The notes: a model not told the origin generated them from the letters alone. A DNA stretch of 64,000 nucleotides from Phycicoccus sp. Soil802 (GCF_001429605.1 NZ_LMSS01000003.1:248001-312000), one strand, 5' to 3'; positions 18,549 to 27,508 are shown, counted from the first letter of the stretch. Translations and numbers: made by a program.

Positions 18549-18638
18549 CCCACCTTTATCGGGTCTAGGGACAAAGGTCGCCTTCACCCGACAAAGGTTC
18601 CGGGGTGAAGTCGCCCTTTATCGGGTCACCCGATAAAG
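18549..18638. repeat. Palindromic repeat family C, left copy
   Basis: It begins with CCCACCTTTATCGGGTCTAG and ends with a perfect 23-bp palindrome, CTTTATCGGGT-C-ACCCGATAAAG (18616-18638). The first 24 bases recur in inverted orientation at 20031-20055, so the XRE-hbhA pair is bracketed by inverted copies. Two GGGGCGCGCC words follow at about 18641 and 18662. Confidence 0.8.
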
Positions 18639-18726
18639 CTGGGGCGCGCCAATGGACACCTGGGGCGCGCCGCTGGCGGTGGATGTATGCCGTGTGACCA
18701 CCCTCACGCTACCTTGAGTTTGCATT

Positions 18727-18742
18727 TTGCTAACTAGAGCAA
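18727..18742. promoter_or_regulatory. Palindromic operator upstream of the XRE gene
   Basis: TTGCT-AACTAG-AGCAA, a perfect 5-bp inverted repeat 13 bp before the start codon. It lies in the only AT-rich stretch of the intergenic region (TTGAGTTTGCATTTTGC), where the promoter must be. It is a good candidate autoregulatory site. Confidence 0.55.
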
Positions 18743-18755
18743 GCACACTGGGGGC

Positions 18756-19211
18756 ATGAGCCGAATTCCGTTGGGGCCGCTGGGCGGCAACAACCTGGGT
18801 GACTACCTGCGTGAGCAGCGTCAGTCCGCCCGGCTCTCGCTGCGCCAGCTCTCCGAGCTCGCCGGTGTGTCCAACCCCTACCTGTCCCAGATCGAGCGCG
18901 GCCTGAAGAAGCCCAGCGCCGAGATCCTCCAGCAGCTCGCCAAGGGCCTCGAGGTCTCGGCGGAGTCGCTCTACGTCCGGGCCGGGATCCTCGACGAGCG
19001 GCACGGCGATGCTTCGGCGTCGCACGGTGCAGCGCCCGACACCAGGGCCGTCATCGGCGCCGACCCACAGCTCACCGACCGCCAGAAGGCAGCGCTCCTC
19101 GACATCTACGACTCGTTCGTGGGCACCGAGGCTGCACCGCCCCGTCGGCGTTCGACCACGCAGTCACGTTCAAAGCAGTCCACCAAGACCCCTCGCACAC
19201 AAGGAGATTGA
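18756..19211 (+). CDS. XRE-family transcriptional regulator
   Basis: A 151-residue DNA-binding protein. The HTH occupies residues 12-70 (LGDYLREQRQSARLSLRQLSELAGVSNPYLSQIERGLKKPSAEILQQLAKGLEVSAESLYVRAG). The C-terminal half is a short helical region with a basic tail. In mycobacteria an equivalent regulator gene (Rv0474 in M. tuberculosis) precedes hbhA, and here it lies one base before the hbhA-like start codon, so the pair is conserved and cotranscribed. Confidence 0.9.
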   Translation: MSRIPLGPLGGNNLGDYLREQRQSARLSLRQLSELAGVSNPYLSQIERGLKKPSAEILQQLAKGLEVSAESLYVRAGILDERHGDASASHGAAPDTRAVIGADPQLTDRQKAALLDIYDSFVGTEAAPPRRRSTTQSRSKQSTKTPRTQGD

Positions 19212-19212
19212 C

Positions 19213-19899
19213 ATGGCACTCGTTGCCGACATCCGCAAGAACGTCATCGACACCACCCCCGTCTTCGCCGCAGTCGGCCTGACCGACCTCGCCATGGAGA
19301 AGGTCCGCGACGCGCGCGTCAAGGCCACCGCAGTGCGCATCGACCTCGACGCCACCAAGCTCCAGGCCAAGGCCCAGGCGCGCGTGACCGAGGCTGCCGA
19401 GCAGGCGCAGGAGCTCCCCGCTCTCGCCCTCAACCGCGGCCTCGAGATCGCCGGCAAGGCGCAGGAGACCTACGAGACCGTCGCCGCCCGTGGCGAGAAG
19501 CTCGTCAAGCGCGTCCGCACCCAGAAGTCGACCAAGGACCTGCTCGCGCAGGCCGAGGCCACCTTCGCCCTGGGCAAGGGTGCCGTCACGACGGTGCGCA
19601 AGTCCGCCACCGACATCCAGCGCTCGGCCAAGGCCACGCTGACCACTGGCCGCAAGCAGGCCGTCGTTGCTGCCGACGCCATCGCCGACTCCGTCGTCGA
19701 GGAGGCCACCGAGGCCACCGCGACCGTCACCAAGTCCGCAGCCGCGACCCGCACCGCCGCCAAGCGCACCGCGACCACCACCAAGAAGTCGGCTGCTGCG
19801 ACCAAGTCGGCCGCCAAGGGCGCGACCACCAGCGCGAAGAAGACCGCCACCGCCACCAAGAAGGCCAGCACCGCTGCCGCCAAGAAGGTCGGCGACTGA
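19213..19899 (+). CDS. HbhA-like histone-tailed coiled-coil protein
   Basis: A 228-residue protein with ADIRKNVIDTTPVFAAVGLTDLAMEKVRDARVKATAVRIDLDATK, the N-terminal helical region of the heparin-binding hemagglutinin family. It ends with about 75 residues of Ala/Lys/Thr repeats (KKSAAATKSAAKGATTSAKKTATATKK), a DNA- or glycan-binding tail. Mycobacterial HbhA is surface exposed and binds heparan sulfate. In a free-living actinobacterium the tail may instead bind DNA or cell wall. An AAGGAG ribosome site precedes the ATG. Confidence 0.85.
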   Translation: MALVADIRKNVIDTTPVFAAVGLTDLAMEKVRDARVKATAVRIDLDATKLQAKAQARVTEAAEQAQELPALALNRGLEIAGKAQETYETVAARGEKLVKRVRTQKSTKDLLAQAEATFALGKGAVTTVRKSATDIQRSAKATLTTGRKQAVVAADAIADSVVEEATEATATVTKSAAATRTAAKRTATTTKKSAAATKSAAKGATTSAKKTATATKKASTAAAKKVGD

Positions 19900-19919
19900 C
19901 GCTTCGCCCCCCAGCCATT

Positions 19920-19950
19920 CGGCCCTCTCCCGTGCACCGGGAGGGGGCCG
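19920..19950 (+). terminator. Intrinsic terminator after hbhA
   Basis: Thirteen-base arms (19920-19932 and 19938-19950) pair with a single G-U, around a short TGCAC loop, followed by TTTGCC. It ends the XRE-hbhA transcript. Confidence 0.75.
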
Positions 19951-19983
19951 TTTGCCTGCCCGGCGCGACCTGCTCCACCCCGG

Positions 19984-20055
19984 AAGGTTGACCTTCACCC
20001 CGGAACGGTTCCGGGGTGAAGGTCAACCTTGTCCCTAGACCCGATAAAGGTGGGG
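19984..20055. repeat. Palindromic repeat family C, right copy
   Basis: Two perfect 23-base arms (19984-20006 and 20008-20030) around a single G. They are followed by the inverted form of the left copy's opening segment (GTCCCTAGACCCGATAAAGG, then TGGGG). It lies between the hbhA terminator and the asparaginase gene. Confidence 0.85.
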
Positions 20056-20093
20056 CAGGGGAGGTGGGGTGTGGCGGTGGCTAGGCTCGGACG

Positions 20094-21074
20094 GTGAGCA
20101 CGCCGCATACCCTGACCCCGCCCGCCCTCGACCTGGCCCCGGTCCTCGCGCACTACGTGCGGGGTGGCTTCGTGGAGTCGGCCCACCGTGCCTCGGTGGT
20201 CGCGACCGCACCGGACGGGAGCCACCTGCTCGCCCTCGGCGCCGTCGACGACCCGATCTTCCCGCGGTCGTCCAACAAGCCGATCCAGACGCTGGCGATG
20301 GTGCGCGCTGGGCTGCGTATGCCGCCCGCCCACCTCGCACTCGCGTCGGCCAGCCACTCGGGCGAGGACTTCCACGTGGCCGCGGTGCGCGAGATGCTCG
20401 CCTCCGTCGGGCTGACCGAGGGTGCGCTCCAGAACACCCCGGACTACCCCGTGAACGAGGAGGCCCGTGAGGGGTTGCTGCGCGCCGGTGGCGGCAAGCT
20501 CCCGATCACCCAGAACTGCTCGGGCAAGCACGCCGCCATGCTGGCGACCTGCGTCGTCAACGGCTGGGACACCGCCACCTACCGCGACCCCGGACACCCG
20601 CTCCAGCAGGCCATCTCCCAGACCCTGGCCGAGCTGACCGGCGACGAGATCACGGCGGTCGCGGTCGACGGCTGTGGTGCGCCCGTCATGGCGGTGACCC
20701 TGGCCGGTCTCGCCCGCGCCTTCGGCCGGATGGCCGCCGCAGAGCCGGGCACGCCCGAAGCGGAGGTCGCCGACGCGATCCGGGGCAACCCGGCATACCT
20801 CGGCGGCACTGGACGCGACGTCACGGCCCTCATCGAGGCGACGCCCGGACTGATCGCCAAGGACGGCGCCGAGTCGGTGTATGCCGTGGGGCTGGCCGAC
20901 GGGCGCGGCGTCGCCGTCAAGGTCGCCGACGGCTACCCGCGGGCCAAGCCGGTCATCCTCGCGGCCGCCCTGCGGCGCCTCGGCGTCGAGTCGCCGGCGC
21001 TCGAGCAGCTCGAGCACTCCCCGGTGCTGGGCCACGGCGAACCTGTCGGTGCGATCGTCGCCGTCAACCTCTGA
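20094..21074 (+). CDS. L-asparaginase II family protein
   Basis: Deaminates asparagine to aspartate. The 326-residue protein matches the PF06089-type asparaginases common in actinobacteria and rhizobia, which differ from the E. coli enzyme. Conserved blocks include VESAHRASVVA, FPRSSNKPIQ, ASASHSGEDFHVAAVREML, QNCSGKHAAMLATC and the later VDGCGAPV and IRGNPAYLGGTGR. No signal peptide is present, so it should be cytoplasmic. The dtd gene begins 7 bp after it. Confidence 0.9.
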   Translation: MSTPHTLTPPALDLAPVLAHYVRGGFVESAHRASVVATAPDGSHLLALGAVDDPIFPRSSNKPIQTLAMVRAGLRMPPAHLALASASHSGEDFHVAAVREMLASVGLTEGALQNTPDYPVNEEAREGLLRAGGGKLPITQNCSGKHAAMLATCVVNGWDTATYRDPGHPLQQAISQTLAELTGDEITAVAVDGCGAPVMAVTLAGLARAFGRMAAAEPGTPEAEVADAIRGNPAYLGGTGRDVTALIEATPGLIAKDGAESVYAVGLADGRGVAVKVADGYPRAKPVILAAALRRLGVESPALEQLEHSPVLGHGEPVGAIVAVNL

Positions 21075-21080
21075 GCCACG

Positions 21081-21506
21081 GTGCGCGCCGTCCTGCAGCG
21101 GGTGACCAGCGCCTCGGTCACGGTCGAGGGTGAGGTCGTCGGGTCGATCGACCGCCCCGGGCTGCTGGCGCTGGTCGGGGTGACCCACGACGACGGTCCC
21201 GACCAGGCGGAGGCGCTCGCCCGCAAGATCGGCGACCTGCGGATCCTGCGCGACGAGCGGTCCGTGGTCGACGAGGGCGCCCCGGTGCTCGTGGTCAGCC
21301 AGTTCACGTTGTACGCCGACACGCGCAAGGGACGGCGCCCGTCGTGGGGCGCCGCGGCCCCCGGCCCGGTCGCCGAGCCGCTGGTCGAGGCGGTCGTGGC
21401 GGCGCTGCGCGGTCGCGGGATCGAGGTGGCGACCGGTCGCTTCGGGGCCATGATGGAGGTCATGCTCGTCAACGACGGTCCGGTCACGCTGGTCGTCGAG
21501 GTCTGA
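21081..21506 (+). CDS. dtd: D-aminoacyl-tRNA deacylase
   Basis: Removes D-amino acids wrongly attached to tRNA. The 141-residue protein has the N-terminal [23 protein letters not shown], the catalytic SQFTLYAD motif and the NDGPVTL block carrying the Gly-cisPro pair. The length is normal. The start is a GTG. It is probably cotranscribed with the asparaginase gene. Confidence 0.95.
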   Translation: MRAVLQRVTSASVTVEGEVVGSIDRPGLLALVGVTHDDGPDQAEALARKIGDLRILRDERSVVDEGAPVLVVSQFTLYADTRKGRRPSWGAAAPGPVAEPLVEAVVAALRGRGIEVATGRFGAMMEVMLVNDGPVTLVVEV

Positions 21507-21541
21507 TCGTCCGGGTGTCTGCTGACCCTTAGGCTGTCCCC

Positions 21542-21877
21542 ATGTTCAACGGACTGTTCACCGCCCAGGGCATCGTCACCCTGCTGCTGGGGCTCGCCGC
21601 CTTCGCCGCCGAGGTGTTCGCCCTCGTCGACTGCGTGCGACACCGTCCGGACGCGTTCGTCGCGGCGGGCAAGCGCACCAAGCAGTTCTGGTCGATCGTC
21701 CTCGGGATCGCCGTCCTGCTCGGCTTCGTGTCGGTGGGGAGCCAGCTGACCTTCTCCATCGGCCTGATCGCCGTCGTGGCCGCAGGGATCTACCTCGCTG
21801 ACGTCCGGCCGGCGCTCCGGCAGGTCAGCGGTGGTCGCGGTGGGGGCCAGCACATGGGACCGTACGGACCGTGGTGA
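21542..21877 (+). CDS. DUF2516 family membrane protein
   Basis: A 111-residue protein with three hydrophobic segments (about residues 10-28, 50-65 and 70-85), separated by CVRHRPDAFVAAGKRTKQFW, characteristic of the actinobacterial DUF2516 family. Function unknown. The C-terminus is glycine-rich and ends in GPYGPW. Confidence 0.82.
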   Translation: MFNGLFTAQGIVTLLLGLAAFAAEVFALVDCVRHRPDAFVAAGKRTKQFWSIVLGIAVLLGFVSVGSQLTFSIGLIAVVAAGIYLADVRPALRQVSGGRGGGQHMGPYGPW

Positions 21878-21935
21878 CCGAGGGGTGCGGCGCCGGCCGG
21901 CCGGCCGGAATGGCAGAGATGACAGAGTGGCGAGC

Positions 21936-22325
21936 ATGACCGAGGGGACCGACGTGACCGAGATGCCCGATCCGCGCGACGGGATCTTCACGCAGCACCG
22001 GCCCTGGGGGCAGTTCCAGCAGTTCGTCTCCAACGAGCGGGTCACCGTCAAGATCATCACGGTCGAGCCGGGACACCGGCTGTCGCTGCAGACCCACGAC
22101 CACCGGGGCGAGTTCTGGCAGGTCCTCGACGTGCCGATCGTCGTGACGGTTGGGGAGCGCACCTGGACCGCACAACCCGGTGAGGCCGTCTGGGTGCCCT
22201 GCAATGCCGTGCACCGGATGGCCAACCAGGGTGAGCAGTCCGGTCGACTGCTGGAGATCGCGTACGGCGACTTCGACGAGGCCGACATCGTCCGCCTCGA
22301 GGACGACTACGCCCGCGACGCCTGA
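21936..22325 (+). CDS. Cupin, phosphomannose isomerase type II-like
   Basis: A 129-residue single-domain cupin. It matches the C-terminal isomerase domain of mannose-1-phosphate guanylyltransferase/phosphomannose isomerase proteins: RPWGQFQQF, ITVEPGHRLSLQTHDHRGEFWQVL with metal-binding His and Glu, and WVPCNAVHRMANQG. A free-standing domain may interconvert mannose- and fructose-6-phosphate or be a sugar-binding cupin. The start at ATG 21936 is inferred; a GTG lies nine bases upstream. Its end overlaps the converging methyltransferase gene by 19 bp. Confidence 0.8.
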   Translation: MTEGTDVTEMPDPRDGIFTQHRPWGQFQQFVSNERVTVKIITVEPGHRLSLQTHDHRGEFWQVLDVPIVVTVGERTWTAQPGEAVWVPCNAVHRMANQGEQSGRLLEIAYGDFDEADIVRLEDDYARDA

Positions 22326-23116
22326 CCCTCAGGGGCGACGGCCGACCAGTCGACCGTGACCTCGCCCAACCGCCAGCGGGCGGGCCCGTCGGCGACCGGC
22401 CAGCCCTCGGCACGAACCGTCTCCACGGCGGCCAGGAACCGCTGGCGCACCCCGAAGCTGGCCTGGTGCGCGGCCCGGAGCCAGGCCTCGTCGAGCGCTC
22501 GCAGCCAGTCGTGCACGGCCTCGCCCTCGACATTGCGGTGGATCAGCGACTTGGGCAGCCGCTCGGCGATGTCGGAGGGCCGGTCCAGCCCGCGCAGACG
22601 CCAGGACAGGCTGAGGGACACCGGACCCGACCGGTCGACGGCGATCCAGGCGCTGCGCCGACCGAGCTCGTCACAGGTGCCGTCGACGAGGAGCCCGTCG
22701 GGGGTCAGTCGGTGCTGCACGGTGGCCCAGGCCGCGGCCACTTCTGACTCGTCGTACTGCCGCAGCACGTTGAAGGCTCTGACCACGGTCGCCTGGCGAC
22801 CGTCCAGCGGCACCTCGAACCCGCCCAGCCGGAACGACAGGCCCTCGCGTTCGAGCGGCTGGCCGAGCGCGACCCGGTCGGGCTCGATCTCGATGCCCAC
22901 CACCTCGACGTCGCGCCGGACGCGCCTGAGCCGGTCGTGCAGCTCGACCGCCGTCACGGGGGAGGCGCCGTAGCCGAGGTCGACCACGACCGGCGCCGGT
23001 CCCGGTCGGCGGAGTCGCCACGCCTGCGGGCCGGCGAGCCAGCGGTCGACTCGTCGCAGCCGGTTGGGGTTGGTGGTGCCGCGGGTGATGGTGCCCACCG
23101 GGCGCTGCCGAGCCAC
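22307..23116 (-). CDS. Class I SAM-dependent methyltransferase-like protein
   Basis: A 269-residue protein with a SAM-binding motif I (VVVDLGYGASPVTAVELHDRLR) and acidic motif II (VVGIEIEPDRV), then AFNVLRQYDE in place of motif IV. The family is conserved in actinobacteria without a known substrate. It starts after an intergenic palindrome of family B. Confidence 0.75.
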   Translation of the reverse strand: MARQRPVGTITRGTTNPNRLRRVDRWLAGPQAWRLRRPGPAPVVVDLGYGASPVTAVELHDRLRRVRRDVEVVGIEIEPDRVALGQPLEREGLSFRLGGFEVPLDGRQATVVRAFNVLRQYDESEVAAAWATVQHRLTPDGLLVDGTCDELGRRSAWIAVDRSGPVSLSLSWRLRGLDRPSDIAERLPKSLIHRNVEGEAVHDWLRALDEAWLRAAHQASFGVRQRFLAAVETVRAEGWPVADGPARWRLGEVTVDWSAVAPEGQASRA

Positions 23117-23138
23117 CTCCGCAGCCTAGAGCCAGCCC

Positions 23139-23207
23139 ACTTGTTGCCACTGGTGCCTCACCAGGCCCCGCGATCGGGGAGTCCGTGAGGCACAGGTGGC
23201 AACAAGT
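23139..23207. repeat. Palindromic intergenic repeat family B, copy 1
   Basis: A 69-bp unit whose ends ACTTGTTGCCAC and GTGGCAACAAGT are exact reverse complements, with TGCCTCACCAGGCC and GTGAGGCAC making an inner pair. Two diverged copies occur at 53197-53265 and 53280-53348. It lies between two minus-strand genes. Confidence 0.85.
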
Positions 23208-23218
23208 CGGGGGTGTGG

Positions 23219-23980
23219 TCAGGCGATGCGGCCGCGACGCAGCCACAGGATCCGGCCGGCGAGGACGAGCAGCCAGACCGACCACGCGACGTACCCGATG
23301 AAGTTGACGGTGTCGGCGCCCGGGACGTCGAGGGGCACGAGGGCGCCGACCGCGATGGCGGCAGCACAGGCGACCCCGGCCCAGCGGAGGGCAGCGGGCA
23401 GGAGGGCGCGCGCGCCGAGGCAGAGCGTGACGGTCCACGCCGCCGTGAGGAGGTAGCCGGTGGTCTCGCCGAGCCCCGTGCCGAGGACGGTCGCCGCGAG
23501 GCGGTAGGTCTGCTCGTCGTCAGCGGTCGGGTGGTCGGCCAGGAACGGCACCAGCCACACCCACCGGCTCAGGCCGATCGCCTGCGCGATGGCTGCCGCG
23601 ACGCCCAGCACGACACTCGCGCGACGCCACCGGAGGTCGACCGCCGGTGCCAGGCCGAGGGCGATCGGGGCGATGAGGAGCGCGCCGGCGGTCAGCAGGG
23701 CGAACCACGTGACCACCTGGGTGCGGTGCGCGTCGACGAGGGCCAGCACGTCGGCGGCCGGCTCGGCGAGCACGTCGGGGTAGCCCAGGACGCTGCCCAG
23801 CACAGTGAAGGCGGCGTTGAGCATGACCGTCGCGGCCACGACGAGGACCGCGGTGCGCCGACGCGGCACGGCCACCAGGTCGGAGTCGACAGCCGAGGCG
23901 ACGGGCCGCGGTGAGGAGGGACCTGAGGAGGGGCCCGCGGCGGGGACTGACGGGAGGGAGGGAGCTGACTGGAGGGACAC
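23219..23980 (-). CDS. DUF4386-like membrane protein
   Basis: A 253-residue integral membrane protein with about six to seven hydrophobic segments, matching the DUF4386 family pattern (MLNAAFTVLGSVLGYPDVL, TWFALLTAGALLIAPIALGLAP, GTGLGETTGYLLTAAWTV). The start is taken as GTG 23980, preceded by AAAGGCGG; the frame upstream of it runs through the operators. It is divergent from the TetR gene and its promoter region contains two tandem palindromes, so it is probably the TetR target. Function unknown. Confidence 0.78.
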   Translation of the reverse strand: MSLQSAPSLPSVPAAGPSSGPSSPRPVASAVDSDLVAVPRRRTAVLVVAATVMLNAAFTVLGSVLGYPDVLAEPAADVLALVDAHRTQVVTWFALLTAGALLIAPIALGLAPAVDLRWRRASVVLGVAAAIAQAIGLSRWVWLVPFLADHPTADDEQTYRLAATVLGTGLGETTGYLLTAAWTVTLCLGARALLPAALRWAGVACAAAIAVGALVPLDVPGADTVNFIGYVAWSVWLLVLAGRILWLRRGRIA

Positions 23981-23995
23981 GGTGTCCGCCTTTCT

Positions 23996-24029
23996 CTGTA
24001 CGGTGTACAGCAGACTGTACGGTGTACAG
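23996..24029. promoter_or_regulatory. Tandem palindromic TetR operators
   Basis: CTGTACGGTGTACAG occurs twice, at 23996-24010 and 24015-24029, each a perfect 6-bp-arm palindrome. Their centres are 19 bp apart. They fill the 56-bp gap between the divergent DUF4386 and TetR genes, so one regulator can control both. Confidence 0.85.
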
Positions 24030-24036
24030 TAGCCGC

Positions 24037-24717
24037 ATGTCACCCCCTGCGCCGAAGAAACCTTCGACGCGCCGCGGGTTCAGCACCGAGCAGGTCGCCC
24101 TGACGGCCCTGCGGGTGCTGGACGAGCGAGGCGCGGCCGGGCTGTCCGTGCGCTCCGTGGCCACCGAGCTGGGCATCAACCCCAATGCGCTGTACACCTA
24201 CGTGCGCAGTCGGGAGGACCTCGAGCGCCTGGTCGTCGAGTCGGTGCTGGCCGAGGTCCCGCCCCGCGCGAGCCGTGGCACCTGGCAGTCGCGGATCCGC
24301 GGGCTGTGCCTCGACGTGCACGCGGCCCTGGTGCGGCACCCGGGGGCGGCCCAGCTGTTCATGAACGCGCCGATGGACGGACCGCAGGCGATGGAGCTCG
24401 GCGAGGGGCTGCTCCGCGAGCTGACCAAGGCCGGCCTGCCGCCCGCGCAGGCCAGCCGCGCCGCATACACCCTGATCGTCCAGGTGATCGGCTTCGCCGC
24501 CCTCGCCATGGCCGAGACGGACGGCACGGTGCCGCTCACGCCCGAGTCCGAGCGGATCGCCGGACGGCGCGCGGGACTGGAGTTCGTGCCGGCCGAGACG
24601 CACCCGCTGACCGCGGCCACCCGCGACACCGCGGCCGCGTGGGTGGGGGAGGCGCAGCTGCGCTGGTCGTTGGACCGTCTCCTCGAGGGCTTCGCCGCCC
24701 TGGCGGACGCGCCATGA
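24037..24717 (+). CDS. TetR family regulator
   Basis: A 226-residue repressor. The N-terminal HTH (residues about 15-60) contains FSTEQVALTALRVLDERGAAGLSVRSVATELGINPNALYTYVRSREDLERLV. The C-terminal ligand domain resembles the TetR_C class (PMDGPQAMELGEGLLRELTKAGL, AAYTLIVQVIGFAAL). The ATG at 24037 lies 7 bp after the second operator, pointing to autoregulation. Its stop overlaps the next ATG (ATGA). The effector is unknown. Confidence 0.9.
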   Translation: MSPPAPKKPSTRRGFSTEQVALTALRVLDERGAAGLSVRSVATELGINPNALYTYVRSREDLERLVVESVLAEVPPRASRGTWQSRIRGLCLDVHAALVRHPGAAQLFMNAPMDGPQAMELGEGLLRELTKAGLPPAQASRAAYTLIVQVIGFAALAMAETDGTVPLTPESERIAGRRAGLEFVPAETHPLTAATRDTAAAWVGEAQLRWSLDRLLEGFAALADAP

Positions 24718-25607
24718 CGCCGTCGAACCAGCCGTCGAACCAGCCGCCGTCGAACCAGCCGTCGAACCAGCCGTCGAACCACGCGGCGTCGACGAGGTGG
24801 TCGACCCCCAGGTGGCCCGAGCTGCACTGGCGAGAGCGCGACATCAGCCGCAGCATGGTCGCGCTCGTGGCCTCGCTGGCCGCGCTCGCCCTGCTGGGCC
24901 TGGCCACCAACGTGCCGGGCTGGATCGGCCGCGGGGAGGGCTTCGTCGACGTGCCGCCCGGCCTGCTCACGGTGAACGACGACGCCAAGGGGGTCGCCAC
25001 CCTGGGTGGTGGGGTCACCGTGTCGCTCTACTCCGACGGCCTGCGGGTCAGCCGCGACAACACGCTCCTGCTGCAGACCGTGATCGGCGGGTCGATGCTG
25101 TCCGCCGTCGAGGGCAGCGCCACGACCGGCGGCGACGGGCACACGCAGGAGCGGGTGACGCACCAGTTCGACAACGTCAGCATCACCGAGCTGGACTTCC
25201 TGCCCGGGCGGGCCACCTACTTCGGCACGGTCGGTGACGGGACCCGGACCCTCCCGTTGACCTTGCGCATCGAGGCCGGCGGTGGCGTGATCCGGATCGG
25301 CGCGTCGGTCAGCGGCGCCGACGGGGTCGTCTGGCACCTCAACCGCGAGCCGCTGACGGTCGGCATCCGGCCGGGCCTGCCAGCGGTGAACCTGCGCAAG
25401 ACCGCCAACTGGGTGGACCCCGACACGATCGAGGGGCGCGCGGTGTTCTCCACGCTGCTCGGCACGGACGTCGGGGTGGGTCCGCAACGGGTGGCCCGCG
25501 GCGTCGACATCCGCGAGGACGGGCGTACCGACATCCACGTCTGGACCGCAGCGTGCTTCCTCACGGTCTCCTCGCAGGCGCGCCCCGCACCGACCTCCAC
25601 CTCGTAG
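24714..25607 (+). CDS. Hypothetical membrane-anchored protein with SNQP repeats
   Basis: A 297-residue protein. The first 22 residues are SNQP/PSNQP repeats encoded by 12-bp tandem repeats (24720-24785). One membrane helix (MVALVASLAALALLGLATNVPG) follows, then an extracytoplasmic beta-rich domain of about 220 residues with WHLNREPLTVGIRP and an RGVDIREDGRTDIHVWTAAC segment. Translational coupling to the TetR gene puts it in the same regulon. No family was recognised. Confidence 0.7.
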   Translation: MTPSNQPSNQPPSNQPSNQPSNHAASTRWSTPRWPELHWRERDISRSMVALVASLAALALLGLATNVPGWIGRGEGFVDVPPGLLTVNDDAKGVATLGGGVTVSLYSDGLRVSRDNTLLLQTVIGGSMLSAVEGSATTGGDGHTQERVTHQFDNVSITELDFLPGRATYFGTVGDGTRTLPLTLRIEAGGGVIRIGASVSGADGVVWHLNREPLTVGIRPGLPAVNLRKTANWVDPDTIEGRAVFSTLLGTDVGVGPQRVARGVDIREDGRTDIHVWTAACFLTVSSQARPAPTSTS

Positions 25608-25637
25608 GCGTCCGGGGACGCGTGGCAGACTCGCGAC

Positions 25638-26951
25638 ATGGGCTGCTGCGAACGCATCGACCGCGTCGCGATGCTCAGCGTCCACACCTCCCCGCTGGAG
25701 CAGCCCGGCACCGGTGACGCCGGGGGCATGAACGTGTACGTCGTCGAGGTCGCCCACCAGCTGGCCAAGCGCGGCGTCGAGGTCGAGATCTTCACCCGCA
25801 CCACGACCGCGGACCTCCCGCCGACCGTCGAGATGGAGCCCGGCGTCACGGTGCGCCACGTGACGGCCGGGCCGTACGAAGGCCTCGGCAAGGACGACCT
25901 GCCGGGCCAGCTCTGCGCCTTCGCCGCCGGCGTGATGCGCACCGGCGCGCACGAGCCCGAGGGGCACTACAGCCTCGTCCACTCCCACTACTGGCTCTCG
26001 GGACAGGTCGGGTGGCTCGCCGCCGACCGCTGGCAGGTCCCCCTCGTCCACACCATGCACACCATGGCGCGGGTGAAGAACCAGCACCTCGCCGAAGGCG
26101 ACATCCCCGAACCCTCCGGCCGCGAGATCGGTGAGGTCCAGGTCGTGGAGGCGGCGGACCGCCTCATCGCCAACACCCTGGGTGAGCGCAACGAGCTGAT
26201 CGACCTGTATGCCGCGGAGCCCGACAAGGTGGTCGTGGTGCCTCCCGGGGTGGACCTGTCGCTGTTCTCACCGGGGGACCCGCGCGCGGCCCGTGCCGCG
26301 GTCGGGCTGCCGCAGGACGCCAAGGTGCTGCTCTTCGTCGGCCGGATCCAGCCGCTCAAGGCGCCTGAGGTGCTGGTCAAGGCGGCGGCGGAGCTGCTCG
26401 GTCGGCACCCCCAGTGGGCAGGCGAGCTCGTCGTCGCGGTGCTCGGCGGGCCGTCGGGGTCGGGCCTGGCCCACCCACGAGGGCTCGAGGAGCTCGCGGA
26501 GGGCCTTGGCATCAGCGCGCAGGTCCGGTTCGTGCCGCCGGTGCCGCGGGCCCAGCTGGCCGACTGGTACCGCGCTGCGGACCTCGTCGCGGTGCCCTCG
26601 CACTCGGAGTCGTTCGGGCTGGTCGCCGTCGAGGCGCAGGCGTGCGGCACCCCGGTGGTGGCCGCCGACGTGGGCGGCCTCCCCACCGCGGTCGGCGATG
26701 CCGGAGTGCTCGTCGACGGGCACGACCCCCACGTCTGGTCGCTGGCCCTCGAGGCGCTGTTGGTCGACCCGGAACGGCGAGAAGCCTTGAGCCGCAAGGC
26801 GATCCAGCATGCCGCGCTCTTCGGGTGGGACCGCACGACCGAACGTCTCTACGAGGTCTACGTCGAGGCCTGCCGGTCGCGCGCCTTCTCCAAGGACGCG
26901 CCCCCACCCAACGGCTCGCTGGCCGGCATCCCTGCGGCGGTGGTCCCGTGA
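25638..26951 (+). CDS. mshA: D-inositol-3-phosphate glycosyltransferase MshA
   Basis: The first step of mycothiol synthesis: transfer of GlcNAc from UDP-GlcNAc to inositol-3-phosphate. The 437-residue GT-B glycosyltransferase has the MshA N-terminus ([27 protein letters not shown]), the [18 protein letters not shown] block, [16 protein letters not shown] and the nucleotide-sugar site [28 protein letters not shown]. The length is typical. The GTGA overlap with the YbjN gene shows an operon. Confidence 0.96.
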   Translation: MGCCERIDRVAMLSVHTSPLEQPGTGDAGGMNVYVVEVAHQLAKRGVEVEIFTRTTTADLPPTVEMEPGVTVRHVTAGPYEGLGKDDLPGQLCAFAAGVMRTGAHEPEGHYSLVHSHYWLSGQVGWLAADRWQVPLVHTMHTMARVKNQHLAEGDIPEPSGREIGEVQVVEAADRLIANTLGERNELIDLYAAEPDKVVVVPPGVDLSLFSPGDPRAARAAVGLPQDAKVLLFVGRIQPLKAPEVLVKAAAELLGRHPQWAGELVVAVLGGPSGSGLAHPRGLEELAEGLGISAQVRFVPPVPRAQLADWYRAADLVAVPSHSESFGLVAVEAQACGTPVVAADVGGLPTAVGDAGVLVDGHDPHVWSLALEALLVDPERREALSRKAIQHAALFGWDRTTERLYEVYVEACRSRAFSKDAPPPNGSLAGIPAAVVP

Positions 26952-27508
26952 CCGCGTCGAGCGCGGCCCGCGGGTCGAGCGGGTCGAGCGCGTCGAGCGG
27001 GCTGGCCGGGGTCGTCGAGGAGTTCCTCGCCGAGGCGCAGATCGAGTGGGAGGCGGGGGCCCGCGAGGGCGAGTTCGTCGTGACCCTGCCGGGGGAGAAG
27101 AAGCTCAAGACGGTCGTCTCGCTCGTCGCCGGGCACGACGCCCTGTCGGTGTCGGCCTTCGTCATGCGCAACCCCGACGAGAACCACGAGACCTTCTACC
27201 GGTACCTGCTGCGCAAGAACCTGCGGCTGCCCGGACTGGCCTACTCGGTCGACAAGGCAGGCGACGTCTACGTGACCGGACGCGTGCCCGCGCTCGGCGT
27301 CGACGCGGCATACCTCGACCGGGTGCTGGGGGTGGTCCTGGAAGCCGCGGACGCGCACTTCAACGAGCTGCTGGCGATCGGCTTCCTGTCCAGCATGAGG
27401 AAGGAGTGGGACTGGCGGGTGTCTCGCGGGGAGTCGCTGCGCAACCTCGAGGCGTTCCGCTCGATCCTCCAGCGCGACGGCGACCCGGCTCCGGAACCCA
27501 CGGGCTGA
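26948..27508 (+). CDS. YbjN domain-containing protein
   Basis: A 186-residue protein with GTG start overlapping the mshA stop. A Ser/Gly-rich N-terminus is followed by the YbjN fold ([60 protein letters not shown]). The family has a chaperone-like type III secretion fold and is regularly found beside mshA in actinobacteria. Function unknown. Confidence 0.85.
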   Translation: MTASSAARGSSGSSASSGLAGVVEEFLAEAQIEWEAGAREGEFVVTLPGEKKLKTVVSLVAGHDALSVSAFVMRNPDENHETFYRYLLRKNLRLPGLAYSVDKAGDVYVTGRVPALGVDAAYLDRVLGVVLEAADAHFNELLAIGFLSSMRKEWDWRVSRGESLRNLEAFRSILQRDGDPAPEPTG

